From NCBI RefSeq assembly GCF_000023885.1, contig NC_013165.1, positions 2,480,001-2,544,000 of the forward strand: a stretch of 64,000 bases of DNA, in the 5' to 3' direction. Below the pieces are notes generated by a model, which worked only from the letters and a program-made list of their open reading frames with translations, made no database searches and had not been told where the DNA came from. Source of the stretch: Slackia heliotrinireducens DSM 20476. GTDB taxonomy: Bacteria; Actinomycetota; Coriobacteriia; Coriobacteriales; Eggerthellaceae. The position numbers were made by a program, and so were the translations under genes. The stretch's first letter is position 1. Every line of letters begins with the position of its first letter. Shown in pieces: positions 16,869 to 25,433 of the stretch.

Positions 16869-17759
16869 TTAATTATGCGTCCTATGGTCCTGATAATTGC
16901 TGAGATACCCCGCAAATTCAGGAGACGTATCGGAATTGCCCGTCCGCCACGCCTTGTGGTCTATGATGGCGCTTTCAAATCCGTAGTACGCGTCGATGTA
17001 GGCGATCAGTCCGTCCAGGGCCTCGAGCTGGGCCTCGGGATAATCGCCGCTACCGCCCACATGCACCATCTCGATGCCGATGGAATAGGAGTTCATGCCG
17101 TAATCCGCGGCCCAGTCGCCGATAGGCACCGTGCCCATCTTGTCGTCGCGGGATTCGTCCTGAACGCCGTACAGCTCATTGTGCCCCGTGTCGCCGAAGC
17201 CGGCGTGGTGCGTGATCTTGTCCAGAGGCACGCACTGCACGATGGTTCCGTCTTTGTTGATGATGAAATGGGCCGCCACGCCCGCGCCGTTTCCATCCCA
17301 ATAGGCGACGACGCCCGCGGCAGAGCCCTCGCCTTCCGTATCGTGCAGCACGATGTACTTCTGGTATTCCGCACCCTTTTCGCCATGGACGAAACTGTCG
17401 CGGTAATCCTCGGTAATGTCCAGCTGCGCCCGCAGGTCGTCGGCAGAAGACACCGCAACCGGCTCGTATGCGGAAAGGACCGATGCAAAGGCCAGCCCCC
17501 GCGCCGCCAGCTGACGGTCGGCGGCCTCCAGGACCTGCTGCAGGTAACGGCGGTTTTCCCCGCTACGGTTCGCCAGCATGTTCTCGGCCAGCGACGGCCC
17601 CTTTTGCGTTTCGGGGTGGCGAACCTCCTCGTCGGAAACCTCGAGCCGGTCGCCTTCGTCGGCTGCGTCCGAAGCGTCGACGGATGCGCCGCAGGCCGCA
17701 AGCGACATCGTCAACGTGAAAGCCGCCGCCAGCATGGCCAGTGTGGTGAGCATCTCCAT
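16869..17759 (-). CDS. Exported N-acetylmuramoyl-L-alanine amidase, Amidase_2 family
   Basis: The 296-residue lipoprotein (signal LTTLAMLAAAFTLTMSLAAC) carries an Amidase_2 zinc-enzyme domain: a first ligand in IVLHDTEG, then AAHFIINKDGTIVQCVPL, KITHHAGFGDTGHNELYG, and NSYSIGIEMVHVG, ending with DHKAWRTGNSDTSPEF. It would cut the bond between MurNAc and the peptide stem in peptidoglycan outside the cell. The closing HxxxxxxxxD/C region is somewhat unusual (NSDTSPEF in place of the typical K-DPG), so the third metal ligand is less certain. Start ATG 17759 has GGAAGG upstream. Confidence 0.83.
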   Translation of the reverse strand: MEMLTTLAMLAAAFTLTMSLAACGASVDASDAADEGDRLEVSDEEVRHPETQKGPSLAENMLANRSGENRRYLQQVLEAADRQLAARGLAFASVLSAYEPVAVSSADDLRAQLDITEDYRDSFVHGEKGAEYQKYIVLHDTEGEGSAAGVVAYWDGNGAGVAAHFIINKDGTIVQCVPLDKITHHAGFGDTGHNELYGVQDESRDDKMGTVPIGDWAADYGMNSYSIGIEMVHVGGSGDYPEAQLEALDGLIAYIDAYYGFESAIIDHKAWRTGNSDTSPEFAGYLSNYQDHRTHN

Positions 17760-17992
17760 CAACGTATCCTTCCTTTCGAATACGTAGATGGTAGACCCTG
17801 CAGCGGGCAGAACGTTGCGCAACTTCCCCAACATTGTTCGAACACGACCTCCGAAACGCAGCAATTCTCGTGCCTCACGCCAGCATTGGGGCCATGGGCG
17901 GCGATGCCGACCGACGCGACGCCTGAAACCCCTCCGACGTACGGACACACGATACTACATTCCGTCAGGCAATCCGACGTGTGAACGCGGCG

Positions 17993-19024
17993 TTAAGCAG
18001 CGGGCTCCTCGGCTGCGGCAGAAGCGTCCGTCGAGGTTGCGGGGGCTGCAGGGGTTGCGCCGGTTTCGGAAGTTGCAGCGGTTGCGGAGGTTTCGGAGTC
18101 AGTTGCCTGGCCAGACGAAGGCTCCTCCGTGGCGGCGGCTGTCGCCTGCCCGGCCTCGGCATTCGAATCGGCAACGGTGCCATCTGTCGAATCAACCGCG
18201 GAAGATCCATGTTCCGCCTGATCGGTTGCGCCCACCTGCGCGTCGGACGAATCGTCAGCGGCCGCAGCGGATGCCTGCGTCGCCGCTTCGGCCGTGCCGC
18301 CGGAAACCGTCGTCCCATTCGCAACGCCTGCGCCCGTTGCAGCCGAAGCCGAAGCATCGGCCTGGGCGTCTTGCGCCTCTAACACCGTTTCGTCGGCATG
18401 TCCGATGTTTTCGCTTGCCGCCAAGGTACCCATGAACACGGCGGACGTTCCCGCGGAAATAAGCGCTGCAGCAACAGCCGCCGCAGCGACACCCGCCATC
18501 GCTCGCTTCGGCATGCCGAACTTTCGGGCCGAATCCGCCTTGGGGGCGCGTCGGGACGCTTCGTGGTGCGCCGTCCGGGAAGGCATCTGACCAGCAAGTT
18601 TAGACGTTGCGGCAGAAACCGCCGGCATGGCGACCGTGCTGGCCGAGGATGCGTTCGGCGCGCTTGCGCCCGTCGAAACCCGAGAAGCCGGCATGGCAAT
18701 CGTCGCAGCTGATACAGGAACCATCACGGCCGTCGTGGCGCCGCCCCATGCCGCGCGCCGCTCCGTCCGCGGCGCCTCGTCGACAGAACCATCGGCAAAG
18801 GGCAGCGTGTGGGCGATCTTCTCTTTCGAAGACTCGAGAATCTTACTGTAGATGTGCGTCGACAGCGCCGAAATCACCGAACCCAGGCCCACGCCGACGG
18901 CCGTTCCCGCAACGCCCATCTCGGTGCCGGCCAGCATGGAAGTGACGGCGCCCAGCGCGCCGCCGATTATTCCGAACACAGACAGGCCGTCGAACAGACC
19001 GCCCTTCTTCTTCGTTTCAGACAT
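17993..19024 (-). CDS. Alanine-rich membrane protein of unknown function
   Basis: No family recognised. The 343-residue product has a Lys-rich start (MSETKKKGG), then two adjoining Gly/Ala-rich hydrophobic stretches at about residues 16-55 (GIIGGALGAVTSMLAG, GTAVGVGLGSVISAL). A cytoplasmic-looking Ala/Ser/Arg region and a third helix near residue 175 follow, and the last 140 residues are low-complexity Ala/Ser/Thr/Glu. The tail is likely extracytoplasmic and disordered, as in wall-spanning linkers. Composition is strongly biased, so a function cannot be guessed. It sits inside the run of envelope genes. Confidence 0.65.
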   Translation of the reverse strand: MSETKKKGGLFDGLSVFGIIGGALGAVTSMLAGTEMGVAGTAVGVGLGSVISALSTHIYSKILESSKEKIAHTLPFADGSVDEAPRTERRAAWGGATTAVMVPVSAATIAMPASRVSTGASAPNASSASTVAMPAVSAATSKLAGQMPSRTAHHEASRRAPKADSARKFGMPKRAMAGVAAAAVAAALISAGTSAVFMGTLAASENIGHADETVLEAQDAQADASASAATGAGVANGTTVSGGTAEAATQASAAAADDSSDAQVGATDQAEHGSSAVDSTDGTVADSNAEAGQATAAATEEPSSGQATDSETSATAATSETGATPAAPATSTDASAAAEEPAA

Positions 19025-19207
19025 ACGAGTCTCCTGTCTATATACAAATGCGCGGCCCCAAAAGACCGCGCAATTCGATATGTCGTGCCTTTGAGACTAC
19101 TCGGAGCCTGTGGAGGCTTCTTGAAATACGGAGCAATACCACCGAGCCGTCAAAAACGCGTCACAGGCGCTTCACATTCGATATATCGGCTTTGCCACAG
19201 GCGAACA

Positions 19208-20011
19208 TCAGCGGGACGCGCCGTAGGAAGCAACCGTGAGCAATGGTTCAACATAGCCTCTGGCCTGGGGCAACGTGCGAAGATGGTTCTGCAGGCGGCG
19301 GGCGCAGGGTTTGAACGTGGCATACGTCAGACCGCCCGAAACCACGCCGCTGAGCAGCGGGACCACCTTGGCGGCGGAATCCCCCAAACCTCGGCGGCTC
19401 AGTTCCATTCCGATTTGACGAAGGATGCCCTCCACAACGGATTCAAGGGCGTTGCGAGTGGCGACGTTGGCCTGAAGCGCCTGTTGAAGCCCCTTTTCGA
19501 CCACGACCGCCGCACTTTCGGCGACGACCTTGTTCGCATTGGCGACCCCGGTGGCCACACCCAGGAGCAGCACCAGCCTGCCCAGCGTCTCGTCGTCGAC
19601 GGGGCCGTCCGAAGGCCCGTTGAAGAACGACCTCCATCCGTAGAGGTACGCCAGCTTCTGCTCGATTCGCAGGACGTGCGCGTAGTACTGGGTGATGTCT
19701 GCGGGAACGGTGCCCAGCATAGCCAGTCCGCCGGGGACGCCCGCGACGAACGACATTGCCGAAGCCCTGTTCACTTCGCGGTTGATGGCCTTGCGGGCTA
19801 TGGCGTCGATTATGCGCGGGTCGGCGCCGGCAACCGACGGTGTGGAAGCCACCATGCGCCGCACGACGTCGGGCGCGTAGTACTTTCCCAACTCGGTCTT
19901 GAGGAACTCGTCGCGGTCGATGGCGACCCCAGGAGCTTTCATCAACGTACGAAGAAACGTTTCCGCCAAATGAATAGGATCCTTCGCCACAAGGGAGCGA
20001 GCCAAACCCAT
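19208..20011 (-). CDS. EcsC-family-like protein
   Basis: The 267-residue helical protein resembles the EcsC family: MSFVAGVPGGLAMLGTVPAD followed by ITQYYAHVLRIEQKLAYLYGW, then LLLGVATGVANANKVV and VPLLSGVVSGGLTYATF. EcsC proteins are associated with membranes and, in Bacillus, with an ABC transporter; their biochemical role is unclear. Start ATG 20011 has GGAGG 4 bases upstream, better than the two ATGs further up. No ABC genes adjoin, so the link to transport is weak here. Confidence 0.7.
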   Translation of the reverse strand: MGLARSLVAKDPIHLAETFLRTLMKAPGVAIDRDEFLKTELGKYYAPDVVRRMVASTPSVAGADPRIIDAIARKAINREVNRASAMSFVAGVPGGLAMLGTVPADITQYYAHVLRIEQKLAYLYGWRSFFNGPSDGPVDDETLGRLVLLLGVATGVANANKVVAESAAVVVEKGLQQALQANVATRNALESVVEGILRQIGMELSRRGLGDSAAKVVPLLSGVVSGGLTYATFKPCARRLQNHLRTLPQARGYVEPLLTVASYGASR

Positions 20012-20474
20012 GGGACCTCCGTCCATCAAGTGCTGACATGCCGGTTGTTCATGCAGGAAAACTGTACAGCAACCAACCGATGCAGCGTTGCGACTGAAAC
20101 CCTCCGTCATGCAATCGGTGCCGTTTCGTAATCAAAGTATCCGTCACGTTGGCTGCACCTCAACCCAGATTCCACGACGGAAGACGCGCGGTCGATCGTC
20201 CCATATCCCGATATGGAGCCACAATCGAGCCGTTCACCGCCACCGACCGAGACGAAACGAGGCATGCCCCAGGTATTCCAAAGTGCGGTATGGCGCCGAA
20301 CATCGTTACTGAACTGCATGTTTCAAAAGGATTTTGCCGGGTGCCATAATCCAAACAATATTTGATACTGTTGCAAAGCTTCACTATCTGTACAATTTCA
20401 TGGACACTTCAACAAATTCCGCTTGTTACTATGTGCCTGATTCGGTTTTTGGATGCGGGAAGGAGGATGCGCGA
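20012..20474. other. Divergent intergenic region
   Basis: There is no convincing gene. Short frames have poor codon use and no ribosome sites. Near the right end a TACAAT (20391-20396) could be the -10 box of the Sel1 gene, and the leader runs into the strong AAGGAGG before ATG 20475. Nothing else is distinctive. Confidence 0.5.
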
Positions 20475-21305
20475 ATGATCATCGACCACGAGGAAAGCGC
20501 TGGCCCCCAGCAGTGCCCCATAGAAGTTCTAAATGATTCGAGCAACTCGCTCATTCCCCACGTTCTTGTCAGTCACCCCAAATCCGATGAGCCGGATTCG
20601 ACGGCGAACCGGACGAATCCTACGCTTTACCCGCCTCCCAACAATCGGGACGATGAAGGGTACCTCGCCCTGAAAGAAGGGGCCCTCTATTACGTGGAAG
20701 GCATGCGCCTGCTGTCCTCCGAAAAGACGTCGGAAAGCATCGCGTGCTTCCAGGCCGCCGAGATCATGTACCTGCATGCGGCATCCCGGTCGAACATTCA
20801 GTCGTTCGCGAATCTCGGCTACCTCTATCATTACGACCGCTGCGCCGGAGCATACTTCAACTCGGTCGATCCGTCCAAAGCGGAATCCCCTTCGGAAGCG
20901 CTCATTTCCGCCGTTTTGGAACTGGGTGCCGACGAACGGGCATACTACTGTTTCCTTCATGCGGCACGTCGTGGCCATGCGGAGTCCTGCTATATGCTCG
21001 GAGACCTTGCGAGCAGCGGCAAAGGATGCCAGAAAGACGAGAAGACGGCATTCGAATACTATATGCGCGCACATGATCTGAGTCTGAAATACGACTCTGT
21101 CATCTGGGGAAACGCAGCCGTGCGAATCGCCATGTGCTACGAACGCGGCATAGGCTGCCAGAAAGACCTGAACGAGGCGCACGCATGGTACGCGCGCGCT
21201 ATCAAGGGATTGGATTCATCCACTCACACGAACGGCAGGGGCAAATCCAAGATGCTCGACGCTGCCAAGAACGGCATGAAGCGTGTGGAGCAGCGCCTTT
21301 CGTAA
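20475..21305 (+). CDS. Sel1-like repeat protein
   Basis: The 276-residue product contains Sel1-type helical repeats. The clearest are ADERAYYCFLHAARRGHAES followed by CYMLGDLASSGKGCQKDEKT, and NAAVRIAMCYERGIGCQKDL. Sel1 repeats are TPR relatives that hold protein complexes together. No signal peptide is visible, so it is probably cytoplasmic. The frame continues further upstream, but ATG 20475 has a textbook AAGGAGG 8 bases before it, so I take that start. The first 80 residues are polar and low in structure. The partner is unknown. Confidence 0.78.
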   Translation: MIIDHEESAGPQQCPIEVLNDSSNSLIPHVLVSHPKSDEPDSTANRTNPTLYPPPNNRDDEGYLALKEGALYYVEGMRLLSSEKTSESIACFQAAEIMYLHAASRSNIQSFANLGYLYHYDRCAGAYFNSVDPSKAESPSEALISAVLELGADERAYYCFLHAARRGHAESCYMLGDLASSGKGCQKDEKTAFEYYMRAHDLSLKYDSVIWGNAAVRIAMCYERGIGCQKDLNEAHAWYARAIKGLDSSTHTNGRGKSKMLDAAKNGMKRVEQRLS

Positions 21306-21385
21306 GCACCGACACGTCCGTCAACGGCGATTGATGGACGAATTGTGTTGGATGTTAGCCTAAGTAAATTTTTCCAAATCAATCC

Positions 21386-21414
21386 TTGACGCAGTTCCGC
21401 CACTCCTGTATAAA
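21386..21414 (+). promoter_or_regulatory. Near-consensus sigma-70 promoter without an obvious gene
   Basis: TTGACG and TATAAA are separated by exactly 17 bases. It is among the best-matching promoters in the window and points into a non-coding stretch. Confidence 0.65.
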
Positions 21415-21420
21415 GTTACC

Positions 21421-21690
21421 AGCGGTTAACAACCGCGCCGAACATACCCACCCGTGAGACGGGCATTGACCGGAGCGTTCCATCCCCCTTGACGCATAAG
21501 GCAATGGCCCGTCCTTTTTATGCCCTTATGCAGGGCTTTCCCCAATGACGAAAGAAAGAGAAGGAAACGGAAGGCTCTAGGCCGAAACGTGTTGATGGTT
21601 TTGAGGGCCAGCGCAGTCCAAACCAAAACGGAGCCCTTGGCCTCGCTCCAAAAAGGCCATCGCCCGCAGCAGTGGACGATGGCCTTATTC
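21421..21690 (+). ncRNA. Candidate structured small RNA
   Basis: Starting just after the promoter, the sequence can fold GCGGTT/AACCGC (21422-21436), CCCGT/ACGGG (around 21452-21464), GCATAAGG/CCTTATGC, and finally AAGGCCATCG/CGATGGCCTT, which could end the transcript. No ORF of useful length has a ribosome site. I do not recognise it as 6S, tmRNA, SRP RNA or RNase P RNA. It might alternatively be an orphaned mRNA leader. Confidence 0.35.
21648..21688 (-). terminator. Terminator of the WYL regulator gene
   Basis: AAGGCCATCG and CGATGGCCTT form a perfect 10-bp stem. On the minus strand it is followed by TTTTTGG, 32 bases after the stop at 21720. It may also end the plus-strand candidate RNA. 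Confidence 0.75.
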
Positions 21691-21719
21691 GTTTGATGCA
21701 GTTGCCGTTTGGATGCGCC

Positions 21720-22703
21720 CTATTCGTAGGAGCCGATGATTCCCTTGAGGTAGTCGACATAGCCGTCCACCAGGCGCTTCGGCTGAACGATGCGGATCGA
21801 GTCGCCATACTGGGCCACCCAACCGTAGAACACGGGGCTTTCCATCACGACGGCGTGGACCTTGGCATGCTCGTCGTCGTAGGGCGTGACCTGCACATCC
21901 TTCCCGAAGCGATCGATGACGCCGCTCATGGCGTCTTCCTTCACCAGAAGATCGACCGAGATCGCTTCGCCCCGGTACATGCCGAACGCACGCGATTCGT
22001 ATTCTGTCACGTCGAAGGTGGCGATGTCGGCGTTGCGGGTGGCGCGCTCCTCGGAAATCCTCACCTCGACCATGCGGTCTACCCGGTAGTTGGTGAAGTT
22101 CGTGTGCTTGTCGTTGTAAACGACCAGATAATAATATCCGTCCGAATAGATGAGCTGCACCGGCGTCTCCATATAGACCATGCCGTCGTGCTGCAGCTTC
22201 TTGTTCTTCTCAAGGTCGTACTTGTAGTACTGGAACTCCACCTTGCGCTTCAGGCGAAGCGCCTCCTGGATGATGTCGACGTTGTGGTACACGCTCTCGT
22301 TCTGCATCTTGATACGGCCCTCGACGTGCATGCGCTTGCTCAGGCTTTTCGCCTCGCGCTTCGACGCCAAGGTCTTGATGGAACGGACCAGATCCTCCGA
22401 CTTGCCCTTGGTCAAGAAACGGGAGCTCTGGACGGCATCCGTCATAAGCAGGAGCTCGGGCAGGCTGAACCGGCGATTCACCAAGGCATATTCCACAGGA
22501 GCCCGTTGGAAGACGCGGATATCCATGCCGAACTGGCGCAAAGCCTCGATATCGCGATAGACGGCCTTGCGTTCCGCCGAAATACCCATTTCGGAGAGAC
22601 GCCCGATGATCTGAGGCATGGTCAACCCGACGGCCTCGTCTGTCTCCTCGTTGAATATGCGCATGAGGTACAGAATTTTCATGCGTTTGCCGATTTCGGT
22701 CAT
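21720..22703 (-). CDS. WYL-domain transcriptional regulator
   Basis: The 327-residue protein has an N-terminal winged helix (RMKILYLMRIFNEETDEAVG and AVYRDIEALRQFGMDI, the HTH_11 pattern). A WYL domain follows in the middle (KRKVEFQYYKYD, QLIYSDGYYYLVVYN, FTNYRVDRM) with a WCX-like C-terminus. WYL domains bind nucleotide or nucleic-acid ligands and control operons for DNA repair, defence or metabolism. Its target is unknown; it may regulate itself. Start ATG 22703 has AGGAGGT 5 bases upstream. No defence genes adjoin. Confidence 0.88.
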   Translation of the reverse strand: MTEIGKRMKILYLMRIFNEETDEAVGLTMPQIIGRLSEMGISAERKAVYRDIEALRQFGMDIRVFQRAPVEYALVNRRFSLPELLLMTDAVQSSRFLTKGKSEDLVRSIKTLASKREAKSLSKRMHVEGRIKMQNESVYHNVDIIQEALRLKRKVEFQYYKYDLEKNKKLQHDGMVYMETPVQLIYSDGYYYLVVYNDKHTNFTNYRVDRMVEVRISEERATRNADIATFDVTEYESRAFGMYRGEAISVDLLVKEDAMSGVIDRFGKDVQVTPYDDEHAKVHAVVMESPVFYGWVAQYGDSIRIVQPKRLVDGYVDYLKGIIGSYE

Positions 22704-22795
22704 CTCAACCTCCTGCAGAATGGAGCTAAGCTGAAACAGACATATCTTAACACGTATTCTGCCCCTGGTGAGGGATTACCAAGTCGTTAGTTTTG

Positions 22796-23014
22796 TTATT
22801 CGAATACTTTTACGAAATCCGCGAGATAGGGACCGGTGATGCCTAAGCCCTCCACGTCCTCGATAGAGTCCACCCCGAAGCTGCGAATGAAATGCCGCAC
22901 CTCGGTACGCTGGTCGTCGGAACTGCCCAGCATTCCCATGTCGAACAGCTCCCCTACTGCGACCAAAGCACCCATCTTGAAGAAATCATTGCCGTTGGCG
23001 CTTGTCATACTCAT
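22796..23014 (-). CDS. Small protein of unknown function (72 aa)
   Basis: No family recognised. The product opens MSMTSANGNDFFKMGALVAV and ends with a negatively charged LADFVKVFE; one weakly hydrophobic stretch near residues 13-24 is too short for a membrane helix. A perfect AAGGAGGT 4 bases before ATG 23014 supports expression. It lies upstream of and on the same strand as the WYL regulator gene, 92 bases away, so the two may share a transcript. Confidence 0.6.
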   Translation of the reverse strand: MSMTSANGNDFFKMGALVAVGELFDMGMLGSSDDQRTEVRHFIRSFGVDSIEDVEGLGITGPYLADFVKVFE

Positions 23015-23139
23015 GGAACCTCCTTGATCGAATTGCCGTTGACGGGGCCTATTATGACGTGCGCCGCTGCATCGCATGTACACGAATACGGACATCTGTT
23101 TGTTTTTTTTGCTTCCGCTTACGTCCTTCTTGTCCCACC

Positions 23140-23253
23140 GCCCAGCTTGGGCCCATGCGCCCCGTGCTCAAACAGTCCTGCTTTGGAGAAATGCCCGCTG
23201 GACATTTCTCGTCGTGCGGAACTGCGCGCGGGGAGCATGGGCCCAAGCTGGGC
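23140..23253. repeat. 114-bp nested palindrome
   Basis: Outer arms GCCCAGCTTGGGCCCATGC (23140-23158) and GCATGGGCCCAAGCTGGGC (23235-23253) are perfectly complementary over 19 bases. Inside is a second hairpin, GAGAAATG (23186-23193) with CATTTCTC (23203-23210), and imperfect pairing in between. It may be a REP/MITE-like repeat or a strong cruciform. Confidence 0.75.
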
Positions 23254-23325
23254 TGCTAAGGTCTGGAAAGCAGCCACATCCCAAGAAGGAACGTCCTCCG
23301 CGTACGCGGACACCTCTCTACATAT

Positions 23326-23357
23326 AAAATAAGCGCCGCCCGGAGAGGACGGCGCTT
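23326..23357 (-). terminator. Terminator of the acyl-CoA ligase gene
   Basis: AAGCGCCG/CGGCGCTT stem; on the minus strand it is followed by ATTTTAT. It lies 17 bases after the stop at 23374. Confidence 0.75.
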
Positions 23358-23373
23358 CGGATGCGAATGCGGA

Positions 23374-25020
23374 TTAGTTGGTGCTCTCCTGACGGACGAG
23401 CTTGGAGGAGCCTCCGTAGATCTTGCGAAGCAGCGGCTTCTCGATCTTGCCTGTAGCGTTGCGCGGCACCTCGGCGAAGATGTAGCGGCGCGGGCGCTTG
23501 TAACGCGGAAGACCCATGCAGAACTCCCGCATCTCCTCTTCTGTCTTCTCCTGGCCGGGCTTGAACTCGATGATGGCCGCAGCGATTTCGCCCAGGCGCT
23601 GGTCGGGAACGCCGATGACCGCCACGTCCTTGATGGCGTCGTTGGAGCGCAGGTAGTCTTCGATCTGGACCGGGTAGATGTTCTCGCCGCCCATGATGAT
23701 GACGTCCTTCTTGCGGTCGACCAGGTAAATGAACCCGTCGGCGTCCACTTCCGCCATGTCGCCGGTGTACAGCCAGCCGTCGCGCAGCGTCTCTGCCGTG
23801 GCTTCGGGGTTGTTGTAGTAGCACTCCATCACGCCGCCGTCGCCCTTCAGGCACAGCTCGCCAACCTCGTGGCTGCCAGGCTCGACCACTGTGCCGTCTT
23901 CCTTGCGGACCTCGGCCTCCCAGCCGTAGCCGGCGATGCCGATGGCGCCCACCTTGTGGATGTTCTCGACCCCCAGATGCACGCTGCCGGGCCCGATGCC
24001 TTCAGACAGGCCGTAGTTGGTGTCGTACTCGTGATGCGGGAAGACGCTCTTCCAGCGTTTGATCAGGCTAGGCGGCACCGGCTGGGCGCCGATGTGCATG
24101 AGGCGCCACTGACTCAGGCGGTAATCGTCCAAGTTCACCTTGCCGGCGTCAATGGCGTCCAGGATGTCCTGGGCCCACGGCACCAGCAGCCATACGATGG
24201 TGCAATGCTCCTCGGACACCGTGCGCAGGATCCACTCGGGGTTCACGCCGCGCAGGATAACCGCACGGGAGCCCACCGTCAGGCCGCCCATCCAGTGCAT
24301 TTTGGCGCCCACGTGGTACAGCGGCGGGATGCACAGAAAGCAGTCGTCGTGGGTCTGGCCGTGGTGTTTCTGCTCGGTGATGGCGGCGCGCATCAGGCTC
24401 TTGTGCTTGTGCAGGATGGCCTTGGGGAAGCCGGTCGTGCCGCTGGAGAAATAGATGGCGCCTAGATCGTCGTCGTCGATGGCCACGCCAGGTTCGTCGC
24501 TGGAGAAGTGAACGGCGCGGGCCAGCAGGTCTTCGCAGAACTCGGGGCAGCCGTCGCCCACGAAGTAGGTCTTCGTAACCGTGGCCAGAGAGTCGTGCAC
24601 CTTCTCCATGCGGCTGATGAACTCAGGCCCGAAAATGAGCGCATCGGATTCGGACAGGTCCAGGCAGTATTTGATTTCTTCGGCGTCGTAGCGGTAGTTC
24701 AGGGGCACCGCGATGGCGCCGGTCTTCAGCACGCCGATGTAGATGGGCAGCCACTCCAGGCAATTCATCATGAGGATGGCAACCTTGGTGCCTTTGCCGA
24801 AGCCTTCGTCCAACAGCAGATGCGCCGTGCGGTTGGCCATGGAGTTGAACGTGCGCCACGTGAGCTCGCGGCGGTAGAGGTTGGACGGATTGGCTTCGAC
24901 CAACTCGGCTTCGCGCCAAGAGCTGCCGCGGCTTGCACGAACCTCCGGATTGACTTCGACCAATGCGATATCGTCACCGTATTTGGCGGCGTTCATGATC
25001 GAGAAATCGGTAATGGGCAT
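23374..25020 (-). CDS. AMP-forming acyl-CoA synthetase
   Basis: This is a member of the ANL (adenylate-forming) superfamily that activates a carboxylic acid with ATP and joins it to CoA. The phosphate loop is YFSSGTTGFPKA (about residues 190-201), followed by the aromatic YNYGLSEG-type motif (NYGLSEG), the YTGDMAEVDADGFIYLVDRK hinge region, and the catalytic Lys in RNATGKIEKPLLRK. It has 548 residues, the usual length. Start ATG 25020 has AAAGGGG 8 bases upstream; a GTG lies three codons earlier. The substrate could be a fatty, aromatic or bile acid; the lack of neighbours in a pathway leaves this open. Confidence 0.88.
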   Translation of the reverse strand: MPITDFSIMNAAKYGDDIALVEVNPEVRASRGSSWREAELVEANPSNLYRRELTWRTFNSMANRTAHLLLDEGFGKGTKVAILMMNCLEWLPIYIGVLKTGAIAVPLNYRYDAEEIKYCLDLSESDALIFGPEFISRMEKVHDSLATVTKTYFVGDGCPEFCEDLLARAVHFSSDEPGVAIDDDDLGAIYFSSGTTGFPKAILHKHKSLMRAAITEQKHHGQTHDDCFLCIPPLYHVGAKMHWMGGLTVGSRAVILRGVNPEWILRTVSEEHCTIVWLLVPWAQDILDAIDAGKVNLDDYRLSQWRLMHIGAQPVPPSLIKRWKSVFPHHEYDTNYGLSEGIGPGSVHLGVENIHKVGAIGIAGYGWEAEVRKEDGTVVEPGSHEVGELCLKGDGGVMECYYNNPEATAETLRDGWLYTGDMAEVDADGFIYLVDRKKDVIIMGGENIYPVQIEDYLRSNDAIKDVAVIGVPDQRLGEIAAAIIEFKPGQEKTEEEMREFCMGLPRYKRPRRYIFAEVPRNATGKIEKPLLRKIYGGSSKLVRQESTN

Positions 25021-25218
25021 TGGATGCACCCCTTTACAGTCATGTTCAGCATATCTGCGCCGCTATACGCAACGGCATAAAGTTCGCAAATTCGAAGTAT
25101 ACCGCTCTAAAGCCATGAAGTACGGCACATCGAGAACTCCGACCGAAATAACGTGTTGCCGTAAGGCATTCCGAAGGTTGGCAGGGGCGTGCCCGCCGCC
25201 AGCTCCCTGCAGCCTTCA

Positions 25219-25433
25219 TGCAACGAGAAACGCATTTCGTGTGCACTTAAGGCGATAATCTGCAAATAATGAAACAGGAAACCTTCCGGAAGGCAAGTTC
25301 TTACGATAGTTAATCCACAGATAGGCTCTATATGTGGTGTAAAACATGGTTCAATCAGGCGAAAATCGCATTCAGACGTCGTCGGTTTACAGATTATCCG
25401 CCTAAGTGCACAGAAAAACGATTTCTCGTTGCA
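25219..25433. repeat. 215-bp palindromic element, copy B
   Basis: It begins TGCAACGAGA and ends TCTCGTTGCA, a perfect match of 10-base ends. GCACTTA, GATAATCTG, CAAGTT, CCACAG, TATATGTGG and CAGATTATC all lie at the same offsets as in copy A (7701-7915), so the two align without gaps over 215 bases. The sequence between these blocks has diverged. TTAATCCACA and its near-complement around TGTGGTGTAA are symmetric about the centre. Confidence 0.75.

Larger units (their letters stand above)
21306..21719. other. Intergenic region with a consensus promoter and candidate RNA
   Basis: This 414-base region lies between convergent genes, where a promoter is unexpected. It holds TTGACG-17-TATAAA (21386-21414) reading rightwards, several small hairpins, and the terminator at 21648-21688. 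See the ncRNA entry. Confidence 0.5.
23015..23373. other. Intergenic region with a nested palindrome
   Basis: This 359-base region is occupied mainly by the palindromic element at 23140-23253 and the terminator at 23326-23357. The overlapping short frames on both strands are products of the palindrome. Confidence 0.6.

Noticed and set aside
21421-21690. 6S RNA, tmRNA, SRP RNA or RNase P RNA
   Set aside because: None of the conserved cores (such as the tmRNA CCA end or RNase P GAAAGTCC-type core) is visible; left as an unnamed candidate.
23002-23332. Overlapping 60-146 codon frames
   Set aside because: They arise from the nested palindrome at 23140-23253 and lack ribosome sites.
7701-25433. 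CRISPR array formed by repeated palindromes
   Set aside because: Copies are single and distant, with no spacer-repeat periodicity and no cas genes.
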